The position numbers and the translations under genes were made by a program. From Albibeggiatoa sp964388965 (lineage in GTDB: Bacteria; Pseudomonadota; Gammaproteobacteria; Beggiatoales; Beggiatoaceae), in assembly GCA_964388965.1 (NCBI GenBank), contig CAYMCP010000039.1:1-33899 (forward strand): 33,899 nt of DNA, given 5' to 3'. Position 1 is the stretch's first letter. The number at the start of each line of letters is the position of its first letter. Shown here in pieces: positions 8,682-17,201 of the stretch. The notes below the pieces were generated by a model. It was not told the DNA's origin, made no database searches, and saw only the letters and a program-made list of their open reading frames with translations.

Positions 8682-9429
8682 TTATTTTTTCGGTGCTATT
8701 CCCGCTAATTCACTACCCAAACGCGGTACAAGTTCACTAAAAAGGCTTGCCAAATCTTGGCGATTAAGCTTTTGTTCCTGTAAATTATTTACAGCCTGTT
8801 TTAATTCAGCAAATAATTGAGTATTTTTTTCATTTTGCTGTCGTACTTGCTGGATAAAATCTTTTAAAACATCTCGCAACTGCTTATTTTCTTGGCTAAA
8901 TTTCACATTAAGTTGAACTAATTCCTGTTTAAATTGCTGTTGTAATACTGCTATTTTTTCATCTAACGCCACGTATTGCTGCTGATTTGTTTGTTGCACA
9001 GTACAAAATTNNNNNNNNNNNNNNNNNNNNNNNNNNNNNNNNNNNNNNNNNNNNNNNNNNNNNNNNNNNNNNNNNNNNNNNNNNNNNNNNNNNNNNNNNN
9101 NNNNNNNNNNGCGTATTTAATTGCTCTACTTCCTGAGTCAACTGCGTATTTAATTGCTCTACTTCCTGAGTCAACTGCGTATTTAATTGCTCTACTTCTT
9201 GAGTCAACTGCGTATTTAATTGCTTTAACTCCTGAGCAAATTGCTTACTAATTAACTGAATTTCTCGATTAAATTGTTGCTCAACTTTATCTATTTCCCG
9301 CTGTAAAGCGCGTTCTAAATCAATATGTTGTGAGTCCAACTGTCCTAAATGCGTATCATACTGATTTACATAACGTCCAAACAAAATATGTCGGATTTGT
9401 TCTAAATTTTCTTGACCTAGTTGATTCAT
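8682..9429 (-). CDS. coiled-coil protein with 11-residue tandem repeats, interrupted by an assembly gap
   Basis: Function not recognised. The two sides of the N gap look like one gene. The N-terminal part (from ATG 9429) has a short globular-looking start containing EQIRHILFGRY and then long Gln/Glu/Leu helices. The C-terminal part (8682 to 9010) keeps an open frame up to the gap and ends NRQDLASLFSELVPRLGSELA. Next to the gap the unit QLTQEVEQLNT repeats at least three times exactly, plus a diverged fourth. Hendecads of this kind form coiled coils. No signal peptide or membrane segment is visible. The two sides are out of frame if the gap is literally 100 bp, but 100 Ns is a usual placeholder for unknown length. 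The start overlaps the recN stop as ATGA, so it is probably co-translated with recN. From memory, similar N- and C-terminal signatures occur in uncharacterised cyanobacterial and Thiotrichales proteins; this is not verified. Confidence 0.7.
9011..9110. other. assembly gap, 100 N
   Basis: Exactly 100 Ns, a standard placeholder for a gap of unknown size. It abuts the 33-bp tandem repeats, which are the likely reason assembly failed. Confidence 0.99.
9111..9242. repeat. 33-bp tandem repeat within the coiled-coil gene
   Basis: Units start at 9111, 9144, 9177 and 9210. The first two are identical, the third differs by one base and the fourth is diverged in its second half. Each unit is 11 codons, so changes in copy number keep the frame. 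The array runs into the N gap, so the true copy number is unknown. Confidence 0.95.
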
Positions 9430-11102
9430 AATTTATCCCCTGTTGCATGTAAAAGCATTTCTTCAGCATGAGCTAATGTTTGCGCGGTCACTTCCACTCC
9501 GCCTAGCATTCGTGCTAACTCTTCAATGCGTTGACGCTGATTTAGCCAGTGTAATTGAGTATAAGTTGTTTGTTGATAAATAGTTTTTTTCACTTGCAAA
9601 TGCTGGTGTCCTTGACTCGCCACTTGTGGTAGATGAGTAATACATAAAATTTGGCGTTGCTGTCCTAAATCACGTAGTAATTGCCCAACAATCTCAGCGA
9701 CACCGCCACTAATACCAACATCTACCTCGTCAAATACCAATGTGGGTACACCGCTATGCTGCGCAGTAATAACTTGAATTGCTAAACTAATTCGTGACAA
9801 TTCGCCACCCGATGCAACTTTATGTAAAGGCTTAGGAGCATGACCCGGATTGGTTGAAACTAAAAATTCAATATTATCAGTACCGTGCGCACTAGGGAGT
9901 GCATTTACGTTTGCTCTCACATCAATTACTAATTGTCCGCCTGCCATTCCCAATTGTTGCATATTTTGAGTAATTTTTATTGCTAAATCTTGAGCAGTTT
10001 GCTTGCGTTGATAGTGTAAAATTTGAGCGGCTTGTTGATATTCTATAACAGCTTGTTGTAATTGTAATTCCAATTCGGCTGCACGTTGCTCGTAATTTTC
10101 TAATTCAAATAATTGATTGTTTAATTTTTCAAAATGTGCCGCTAAATCTTGATAGCGTACTTTGTGTTTACGCGCCATATCTTGCAACTTGGCTAAATAT
10201 TGTTCGACAAATTGCAAACGTTCTGGGTCCAATTCTAAATGATCAACATAATGGCGTAATTCACTAACAGCCTCTTGAGTTTGGATGAATGCTTCATTAA
10301 GTAAATTATTTACACTATCTAAACGGTGGTCATATTGTTGCGCTTCTAGCAATAAATTCACTGCTTGACCAAATCCAGATAAAATTGTTGTATCTGTATC
10401 AGCATCGAGTAAATTTAATACCATTTGACTATTTTCTAACAATTTTTGTGCATGAGCTAAACGTTGATGTTCTTCTTCAATTTTTTGGATACTATCTGCG
10501 GTTAATTCTAAGCTTTCCAACTCTTGCACTTGGTAACGCAATAGCTCTAAACGTGCTTCTCGGTCAGCATGATTACCACCTAATTGTGCTAGCTTAGTTT
10601 GGCATTGCTTCCATTTTTGATAAGCTTGTTGTACTGCGATCAACGGATTAGCATCTATGGTTAAATCGTCTAAGGTACGGCGTTGAATATCTGATTTTAA
10701 TAAGGATTGATGTGCGTGTTGTCCGTGAATATCAACCAATAAATCACCAAAATTTTTAAGATTTTGTACAGAAATACCCGTTTGATTGATAAATGCTTTA
10801 GAACGCCCATTTTTATTAATAATACGACTAATAGTTACTATCTCTTTTGCATCAATATTTTGCTTTTGTAGCCAACAGCGCGTTGCGTCGGTTTGATAAA
10901 AAGTCGCTTCAATTTCAGCGTTATCACAATTCTGTCGCACACTACTACTATCAGCACGTCCACCTAATACTAAATTTAGCGCATCAATCAAAATAGATTT
11001 ACCTGCTCCAGTTTCACCAGTAATAATGGTCAGCCCTTTGTCTAGCTGAAGTTTTGATGATTCTACGATAGCAAAATTTTGAATACGGATGGAATGTAGC
11101 AC
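9426..11102 (-). CDS. recN: DNA repair protein RecN
   Basis: SMC-like ATPase acting in double-strand break repair with RecA. Starting from the GTG at 11102 gives 558 residues, close to the usual 550-560, and an N-terminus LHSIRIQNFAIVE typical of RecN; the open frame extends 43 codons upstream, but that part reads through repeat-like DNA. Walker A is GETGAGKS (29-36); two long coiled-coil arms span about 160-390; the ABC signature VASGGELSRISLAIQ and Walker B TLVFDEVDVGISG are intact. No good Shine-Dalgarno sequence precedes the GTG, though TATAAT lies just upstream; a leaderless or poorly initiated message is possible. The last 4 bp (ATGA) overlap the start of the coiled-coil gene. LexA control is common for recN, but no clear LexA box was seen. 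Confidence 0.93.
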   Translation of the reverse strand: MLHSIRIQNFAIVESSKLQLDKGLTIITGETGAGKSILIDALNLVLGGRADSSSVRQNCDNAEIEATFYQTDATRCWLQKQNIDAKEIVTISRIINKNGRSKAFINQTGISVQNLKNFGDLLVDIHGQHAHQSLLKSDIQRRTLDDLTIDANPLIAVQQAYQKWKQCQTKLAQLGGNHADREARLELLRYQVQELESLELTADSIQKIEEEHQRLAHAQKLLENSQMVLNLLDADTDTTILSGFGQAVNLLLEAQQYDHRLDSVNNLLNEAFIQTQEAVSELRHYVDHLELDPERLQFVEQYLAKLQDMARKHKVRYQDLAAHFEKLNNQLFELENYEQRAAELELQLQQAVIEYQQAAQILHYQRKQTAQDLAIKITQNMQQLGMAGGQLVIDVRANVNALPSAHGTDNIEFLVSTNPGHAPKPLHKVASGGELSRISLAIQVITAQHSGVPTLVFDEVDVGISGGVAEIVGQLLRDLGQQRQILCITHLPQVASQGHQHLQVKKTIYQQTTYTQLHWLNQRQRIEELARMLGGVEVTAQTLAHAEEMLLHATGDKL

Positions 11103-11254
11103 GGCTATTATAACACTGTGAGCTGAAAGCGATATTTTACCGCAATTGCTACTACCAGTTAAATGATGTTGTAGGACGCTGCGCCTACGTGGGTAACGAC
11201 GCAGTGCATTGTCACAACCCACATTGGGCACGTTATTAAAAAAGTTTATTTTAT

Positions 11255-11370
11255 CAATGGTTCGGACACTTTTTTAAAGCATATAATAAAATCAATAACT
11301 TACGAAAGAACGCTTATATTTGTAACTTATTGAAATATTTAATAATTCACAAAAACTGTCCGAAGTATTG
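11255..11370 (-). mobile_element. MITE-like element, copy 2, 116 bp
   Basis: Reverse-complement copy of 1217-1332, identical over all 116 bp as read by eye, while the flanks differ. The termini are CAATGGTTCGGACACTTTTT and, in reverse complement, CAATACTTCGGACAGTTTTT. The flanks (TTTTAT before, TTCTAT after) agree at 5 of 6 positions, a possible decayed target duplication. It carries no coding capacity, so transposition would need an enzyme supplied from elsewhere. Confidence 0.85.
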
Positions 11371-11375
11371 TTCTA

Positions 11376-11390
11376 TAGAAGTTACGCAGT
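11376..11390. repeat. solitary end of the GTTACGCA repeat family
   Basis: AGAAGTTACGCAGTT is shared with one end of the palindromic element at 28596-28667 (read in reverse complement). A partner end is not clear here, so this is a fragment. Confidence 0.45.
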
Positions 11391-11457
11391 TCACACGAAA
11401 ATTTTACTCTATATTTGCAACTCACAATAAATCAGGACGCAGAGCACCCTTGCGGCC

Positions 11458-11486
11458 TTCCAACGGAGAGCATTGGGACGAGGAAA
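11458..11486. repeat. REP-like palindrome, copy 1
   Basis: Contains CCAACGGAGAGCATTGGGAC followed by GAGGAAA. Related to the copies at 19786, 24629 and 28695. Only the half ending in GAGGAAA is well conserved. Confidence 0.6.
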
Positions 11487-11573
11487 TTGATTAACACCTT
11501 AACTGCGTCACTCCTATTTTAGTAACTTCTTGCGAAAACTACAAAAGAGTCAATCTAAACTTGTGAAATACGA

Positions 11574-11616
11574 TTGGAAATATGGTGAAAATCCCGTTTA
11601 GCTGCCCAATGTGAGT
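11574..11616 (-). repeat. 43-bp dispersed repeat, copy 1
   Basis: In reverse complement it begins ACTCACATTGGGCAGCTAA and ends TTTTCACCATATTTCCAA. It matches 19682-19723 with only a few differences. Both copies are intergenic. Confidence 0.7.
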
Positions 11617-11645
11617 GCACAAAAGCCGCTCTAGTAAATTTAAAA

Positions 11646-14600
11646 TCACAACAATATCCGCTCAATCCCTGTATTACTAATCTTATCTAAAAAATGCTGC
11701 TGCCAATTTTCACCAAACTTCTGCCTCATCACCTCAACCACGACATAATCTACATCAATATTACTCTCATCACGATAACGCGATAAACCTTGTGTACATG
11801 CTGGACAAGTGGTCAGCAATTTAACTGTTTCGTTTTCAACCACACCGAGTTTTTGTATGCCTTTATCCAACTCCTCTTGCTTACGGAAACGAACCTGCGT
11901 CGCAATATCGGGGCGCGAAGTCGCAAACGTCCCCGCCTCTCCACAACAACGCCCACTCAAAATGACCTGTTTACCTAATAATTCTGTCGCCACTTTAAGC
12001 GGTTGATACTGTTTCATTGGCGTATGACAAGGATCGTGATACAAATATTTTTCATCCTGCATCCCGTCCAACCTCATATTTTTTTCTAACATGTATTCAT
12101 GAATATCCAACAAGCGACAATCTGGAAAAATTTGAGAAAACTCATATTTAAGCAATTGATCCATACAAGTACCACAAGATACAATTACCGTTTTAATATC
12201 CATATAATTCAAAGTATTAGCAATTCTGTGGAATAAAATACGATTTTGCATGGTGATCTGCGATCCTTTGGCGGCATAACCAACTGATGCCTGTGGATAA
12301 CCACAACATAAGTAGCCCGGCGGCAACACTGTTTCTGCACCCAATTCATACAAAGCTGCCAGCGTCGCCAAACTTACTTGACTAAAAAGTCGTTCTGAAC
12401 CACAACCGGGAAAATAAAACACTGCATCACTATCATCATTCATTTTAGCGGGATTACGCAGAATGGGTATAATAGTATTATCCTCTATATTCAACAGGCT
12501 ACGCATGGTAAGAGTCGGTACTTGCGCCGGCATCGGATGTCTAACAAAATTGATCACTTGTGTAGGTACTGTCATTTTACCCGTCGTAGCAGCAGGTTGC
12601 TTGTTCGATAATAAACCTATTTTTTTAAACAGAGTATATGCAACACGTTGTCCGATAAAAGCCCATTCAATCATAGCTTTACGCATTAATTTAATTTTAG
12701 TTGGATCGGTAATATTTAAAAAAATCATTGCAGATTTCGTTATCACACTAGATCGACGTTTTCCATAAGATTTCAAAATTTCCCGCATTTTTACCGTGAC
12801 ATCACCAAAATCAATATTCACCGGGCAAGGCGTAACACATTTATGACACACAGTACAATGATCAGCGACATCATTCATCTCATCAAAATGACGTAATGAG
12901 ATACCGCGTCGGGTTTGTTCTTCATACAAAAAAGCTTCAATTATCAAGCCAGTAGCAAGAATTTTATTGCGCGGCGAGTATAATAAATTGGCACGCGGTA
13001 CGTGAGTATTACACACAGGTTTGCATTTGCCACAACGTAAACAGTCCTTAATTGCGTAGTTTAAATCACCCAATGCACTCGCTTCTAAAATCAAGGCTTC
13101 TTGCTCTAATAAGCGTAAAGAAGGCGTATAAGCGTTTTGCAGCCCTCCTTTTGCAGTCAATTTAGAACGATTAAAAACACCTTTTGGATCAACTTTAGCT
13201 TTATATTCACTAAATTTTTCAAGTAGTTCTGGTTTTAAAAATTGCAATTTAGTTATGCCAATTCCGTGCTCACCAGAAATTACACCACCTAATTTTTCTG
13301 CAATTTGCATCACTTTTTTAACAACAGCTTCTGCTTCGTGCAACATCTCATAATCATTTGAATGAACTGGAATATTAGTATGTATATTGCCGTCTCCTGC
13401 GTGCATGTGCAAAGCGACAAAAACACGACTATTACGCAGTTTTTTATGAATATCAATCAATTTTGCTCTAACTTTAGTAAATGTATGTCCAACAAAAATT
13501 TCATTCAAAACTTTCGCTACTGATGTCTGATAAGAAATTCGTAAATCACGACGTTGTAACATACGGAAAATGGTATCATTAGGTCGCATTAATTTTTTAG
13601 TACTGTCCAATAGGGAATATTTGAGCAATTCGGGCGAATTATCCAAATTATCCATCAATTCCGTCCAACGTTGACGTGCAGCCTGCAAGTGCTCACGTGC
13701 CGCTTGTTTTTTCCGCTCGATAATCGCGTCGTTTTCTGTACTATCAGCAATGTCTTCTTCATCAACTTGACGCAATTCAGGTATATCAGAATCTAAATAT
13801 TCCAATATTTTATCGATAATTTTAATTTTATTTTTTGTCGAAAGTTCGATATTAATACGCTCGATTTCATCATTATATTGGGCGAGATTTTGCAGCGGAA
13901 TCACAACATCTTCATTAACTTTAAACGCATTAGTATGCGCGGCAATAGCAGCAGTACGCTTGCGGTCTTGCCAAAATAAATGACGTGCCTCTGGTGTCAC
14001 AGCAATAAAACCTTCTGCCTCTCTGGCATTAGCCAATTTGACAATATGCGCGGCAGCCGCTGCAACTGCTTGTTCACCTTCACTAGAAATATCTATTAAT
14101 AACAACATCTTAGGTAATTCATGCCGAGAAGCTTTAGTACTATATTTGACAGCACGGATGTAGCGTTCATCAAGGTGTTCCATGCCACTCAATAGTACGT
14201 TATCCAAATTATCTAAATAATCTTTGGTTTCAACAATAGCAGGTACGGCACGGCTTAAATCAGAACCAAAAAATTCTAAACATATCGTGCGAATATATTT
14301 AGGTTCTTGATATAAAACGAATTTTGCTGAAGTAATTAAACCATCACAACCCTCTTTTTGCACACCGGGTAAGCCGCCTAAATATTTGTTAGTTACGTCT
14401 TTGCCTAAACCTTGTTTACGGAATTCAGTTGCATTAATTTTTAACGTTTCAGGTTCGCCAATTACTGTTATGCCATCTTTTTCATAATACGTTAAAGAAA
14501 ATTCAGCATAAGGTTCATCATGAATTTTGCCTAAATTATGGTTTAATCGTTCTACTTCTAACCATTTCGCATCAGGTGTGACCATTTTCCATGATAATAA

Positions 14601-15482
14601 ATTGTCAATCGTTGTTCCCCATAATACGGCTTTTTTACCGCCTGCATTCATGGCGATGTTTCCGCCGATAGTTGAGGCTTCTTGTGAAGTTGGATCAACT
14701 GCGAAAATAAGTTTATATTCCGCTGCTTTATGTGCAACTTCTGCTGTTATTGCGCCCGCTTCAACCTGTATTACGTCAAATTGTTTGTTGTTTTGAGTAA
14801 TTTTTTCTGGTTCTGCTATTTTTTCCAATTTTTCAGTATTTATCACTACTGAATTTTCATGTAACGGCACCGCACCACCAGTATAACCGGTACCACCACC
14901 ACGCGGAATAATAGTCAATTCAAGTTCAATACATTTTTCAATTAATTCAATAATTTCTTGCTCAGTATCGGGATACAATACAACGAGCGGATAGACTACG
15001 CGCCAGTCAGTTGCATCGGTGACATGAGAGACTCGCGCCATACCATCAAAACGTATATTATCTTTACGAGTAATTTTTTTTAATTTACTGAAAACTTGTT
15101 GACGTAATTGTTTAATTGCAAGTAATTGTTGTTCAAATTCAATCACTGATTTTTTAGCACTATCAAGTAGTTGTAAGGCTAATTGGTTGCCATCAGCACG
15201 ATTTTCGATCTGCGTGAGACGATGTTTTAATGCGCCAATTAGTAAATCATGACGTTTTGGATTTTCTAGTAAATCGTCTTGAATAAAAGGATTTCGCTGA
15301 ATAACCCAAATATCACCTAAAACTTCAAATAACATCCGCGCTGAGCGACCAGTACGCCGTTGTCCACGCAGTTGATTGAGAATTTCCCATTGCTCCGCGC
15401 CAAGTAGGCGTATGACAATTTCACGGTCGGAAAAAGAGGTGTAATTATAAGGAATTTCACGAATTCGAGTTTGTGCTGACAT
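11646..15482 (-). CDS. giant FAD-linked oxidoreductase with Fe-S and CCG domains (DUF3683 type)
   Basis: Fused flavin and iron-sulfur dehydrogenase of 1278 residues, related to D-lactate dehydrogenase / glycolate oxidase subunits GlcD and GlcF. Order: N-terminal DUF3683 (about 5-140, REIPYNYTSFSDREIVIRLL); FAD-binding PCMH domain (about 160-390) with RGGGTGYTGGAVPL at 194-207; FAD-oxidase C-terminal domain with HAGDGNIHTNIPV and SGEHGIG; two 4Fe-4S motifs, CLRCGKCKPVC near 815 and CTVCHKCVTPCPV near 875; and two cysteine-rich CCG domains (FPGCGSE near 1027, CCGYPQ, YHDPCHTP, CCGEAGTF near 1180). All cofactor motifs are intact. The likely role is oxidation of a 2-hydroxy acid with electrons passed to the quinone pool; the substrate cannot be read from sequence. 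Similar fused proteins are known in Beta- and Gammaproteobacteria. ATG start at 15482. Confidence 0.88.
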   Translation of the reverse strand: MSAQTRIREIPYNYTSFSDREIVIRLLGAEQWEILNQLRGQRRTGRSARMLFEVLGDIWVIQRNPFIQDDLLENPKRHDLLIGALKHRLTQIENRADGNQLALQLLDSAKKSVIEFEQQLLAIKQLRQQVFSKLKKITRKDNIRFDGMARVSHVTDATDWRVVYPLVVLYPDTEQEIIELIEKCIELELTIIPRGGGTGYTGGAVPLHENSVVINTEKLEKIAEPEKITQNNKQFDVIQVEAGAITAEVAHKAAEYKLIFAVDPTSQEASTIGGNIAMNAGGKKAVLWGTTIDNLLSWKMVTPDAKWLEVERLNHNLGKIHDEPYAEFSLTYYEKDGITVIGEPETLKINATEFRKQGLGKDVTNKYLGGLPGVQKEGCDGLITSAKFVLYQEPKYIRTICLEFFGSDLSRAVPAIVETKDYLDNLDNVLLSGMEHLDERYIRAVKYSTKASRHELPKMLLLIDISSEGEQAVAAAAAHIVKLANAREAEGFIAVTPEARHLFWQDRKRTAAIAAHTNAFKVNEDVVIPLQNLAQYNDEIERINIELSTKNKIKIIDKILEYLDSDIPELRQVDEEDIADSTENDAIIERKKQAAREHLQAARQRWTELMDNLDNSPELLKYSLLDSTKKLMRPNDTIFRMLQRRDLRISYQTSVAKVLNEIFVGHTFTKVRAKLIDIHKKLRNSRVFVALHMHAGDGNIHTNIPVHSNDYEMLHEAEAVVKKVMQIAEKLGGVISGEHGIGITKLQFLKPELLEKFSEYKAKVDPKGVFNRSKLTAKGGLQNAYTPSLRLLEQEALILEASALGDLNYAIKDCLRCGKCKPVCNTHVPRANLLYSPRNKILATGLIIEAFLYEEQTRRGISLRHFDEMNDVADHCTVCHKCVTPCPVNIDFGDVTVKMREILKSYGKRRSSVITKSAMIFLNITDPTKIKLMRKAMIEWAFIGQRVAYTLFKKIGLLSNKQPAATTGKMTVPTQVINFVRHPMPAQVPTLTMRSLLNIEDNTIIPILRNPAKMNDDSDAVFYFPGCGSERLFSQVSLATLAALYELGAETVLPPGYLCCGYPQASVGYAAKGSQITMQNRILFHRIANTLNYMDIKTVIVSCGTCMDQLLKYEFSQIFPDCRLLDIHEYMLEKNMRLDGMQDEKYLYHDPCHTPMKQYQPLKVATELLGKQVILSGRCCGEAGTFATSRPDIATQVRFRKQEELDKGIQKLGVVENETVKLLTTCPACTQGLSRYRDESNIDVDYVVVEVMRQKFGENWQQHFLDKISNTGIERILL

Positions 15483-15707
15483 GGGATCGCTGAATAGAAT
15501 TTATAAGGAATTACTGATGAACAATATAACGGATTACTATAATTTGTGCAATTTTTGGAAATCAAGCAGGGCAATCGCATTAAAATTTTTGGCTATTTAA
15601 AATCAAATCATGACAAAATATCATTTTATAGTTGATTTAGGAAAATATTGAGGTGTGCAGAATTTATCCTGCACGAGTAAAATAAGTTTCTGAATAAAAA
15701 CAATAAG

Positions 15708-17030
15708 TTACAATAAATCTCCACGCAAAGAATTAGGTAATGCTTCGGTAATTTTCACCGTTACGAACTGACCAATAAGTGATTGCGAGCCTGTAAAATT
15801 GACAACGCGATTATTTTCAGTCCGTCCAGAAATTTGGGAAGCATCTTTTTTAGCGGGCTTTTCGACTAATACTTTTTGCACAGTCCCGACCATACTGCGA
15901 CTTATTTCCATTGCCATTTGATTAATCCGATTTTGTAAAATAGATAATCGTTGTTTTTTAATGCTCATCGTTACATTATCCGTTAATTCTGCTGCTGGCG
16001 TACCCGGACGCGGACTATAGATAAAACTAAAGGAATGATCAAAACCGATCTCTGCAATTAAGTCCATTGTATCTTGAAAATCCTCATCCGTTTCATTTGG
16101 AAAACCAATGATAAAATCCGATGATAAACTGAGATTTGGACGCGCTGCACGTAATTTACGCACGATATTTTTATATTCTAAGCACGTATGACCGCGTTTC
16201 ATTTGGCTTAAAATTCGGTCTGAGCCACTTTGCACGGGTAAATGTAAAAAGCTGACGAGTTGAGGGACTTGGGCGAAGGTTTGGATTAAATTATCATTCA
16301 TTTCAATGGGATGCGAGGTAGTAAAACGAATTCGCTCAATGCCGTCTACCGCTGCGATGTAACGAATTAATAAAGCTAAATCAGCTGTATCGTCGTCGTT
16401 CATGCTGCCACGATAACCGTTTACATTTTGTCCTAGTAGGTGAATTTCACGTACACCTTGTTTTGCTAAACTTACGACTTCTGCTAATACGTCGTCAAAT
16501 GGACGACTGACCTCTTCGCCGCGTGTGTAAGGCACAACACAAAATGTACAGTAGTGACTACAGCCTTCCATGATGGAAACAAATGCCGTTACACCGTCCG
16601 CTTTTGGCTCTGGTAGACAGTCAAATTTTTCGATTTCGGGGAAAGAAATATCAATTTGAGGTTTATGCACAGTACGAACTTGTTTGAGCATATCAGGTAG
16701 ACGGTGCAAAGTTTGTGGTCCAAATATGATGTCAACATAGGGTGCGCGTTGGCGAATCAATTCACCTTCTTGGCTGGCAACGCAACCACCAACTCCAATG
16801 ATAAGATTAGGATTTTTGTTTTTTAGCTCACGCCATACGCCCAATTGTGAAAATACTTTTTCTTGTGGTTTTTCTCGTACCGAACAGGTATTAAGTAATA
16901 AAATATCAGCTTGTTCTGCATATTGCGTTAATTCAGCTCCTTCAGAGATTTCTAAGGCTTGCGCCATCCGAGCTGAATCGTATTCATTCATTTGACAGCC
17001 AAAGGTTTTAATAAAAAGTTTTTTTTTCAT
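15708..17030 (-). CDS. miaB: tRNA-2-methylthio-N6-dimethylallyladenosine synthase
   Basis: Radical-SAM methylthiotransferase that adds a methylthio group to isopentenyl-A37 of tRNAs reading UNN codons. Length 440 residues, as expected. The N-terminal UPF0004 domain provides the auxiliary cluster cysteines at 12 (FGCQMN), 49 (NTCSVRE) and 83 (GGCVASQ). The radical-SAM motif CSHYCTFC holds Cys157, 161 and 164. The C-terminal TRAM domain runs from about residue 372 (VGTVQKVLVEK) to the end. The YNTFGCQMN-type start and MEGCSHYCTFCVVPYTRG are specific to MiaB rather than RimO or MtaB. ATG start. It lies between the FAD oxidoreductase and dapD on the same strand, with gaps of 171-225 bp. Confidence 0.96.
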   Translation of the reverse strand: MKKKLFIKTFGCQMNEYDSARMAQALEISEGAELTQYAEQADILLLNTCSVREKPQEKVFSQLGVWRELKNKNPNLIIGVGGCVASQEGELIRQRAPYVDIIFGPQTLHRLPDMLKQVRTVHKPQIDISFPEIEKFDCLPEPKADGVTAFVSIMEGCSHYCTFCVVPYTRGEEVSRPFDDVLAEVVSLAKQGVREIHLLGQNVNGYRGSMNDDDTADLALLIRYIAAVDGIERIRFTTSHPIEMNDNLIQTFAQVPQLVSFLHLPVQSGSDRILSQMKRGHTCLEYKNIVRKLRAARPNLSLSSDFIIGFPNETDEDFQDTMDLIAEIGFDHSFSFIYSPRPGTPAAELTDNVTMSIKKQRLSILQNRINQMAMEISRSMVGTVQKVLVEKPAKKDASQISGRTENNRVVNFTGSQSLIGQFVTVKITEALPNSLRGDLL

Positions 17031-17093
17031 TGATTTTATGTCACTATCAATTAAGCACGATAAATTAGCGTAACGGATTTAGGTGTCATTTGT

Positions 17094-17200
17094 CGATTGG
17101 GACAGTTTTAATAAAATATCAATATTTCAATGAGTTATAAATAAAATCTGTAACTTATCGGTTTTATTGAATACACTAAAAAAACTGTCTGAATCATTTG
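17094..17200 (+). mobile_element. MITE-like element, diverged copy 3
   Basis: Left end near GATTGGGACAGTTTT, right end AAAAAACTGTCTGAATCATT. The interior shares AATATTTCAAT, AAGTTA/GAGTTA and TTTTATT blocks in the same order as copy 1, with internal deletions. The right end stops one base before the dapD stop codon. TCATTTG occurs at 17086-17092 and at 17194-17200, but the right one may be part of the element, so a target duplication is uncertain. Confidence 0.6.
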
Positions 17201-17201
17201 A

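Larger units (their letters stand above)
11103..11645. other. intergenic repeat cluster, about 540 bp
   Basis: No credible gene. The stretch holds a GC-rich palindrome near 11171-11188 (GTAGGACGCTGCGCCTAC), MITE copy 2, a solitary repeat end near 11376-11390, a REP-like palindrome at 11458-11486 and a 43-bp dispersed repeat at 11574-11616. Confidence 0.8.

Noticed and set aside
9111..9242. CRISPR-like array
   Set aside because: The 33-bp repeats are directly adjacent with no spacers, keep an open reading frame and encode a coiled coil.
8976..9251. Plus-strand open frame across the gap
   Set aside because: It is the antisense shadow of the coiled-coil repeats and includes undefined residues.
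11103..11231. N-terminal extension of recN by 43 codons
   Set aside because: The upstream part reads through a GC-rich palindromic repeat; RecN homology begins at the GTG at 11102.
17086..17200. TCATTTG direct repeats as the target duplication of MITE copy 3
   Set aside because: By alignment with copy 1 the right TCATTTG is probably part of the element end, so the duplication cannot be claimed.
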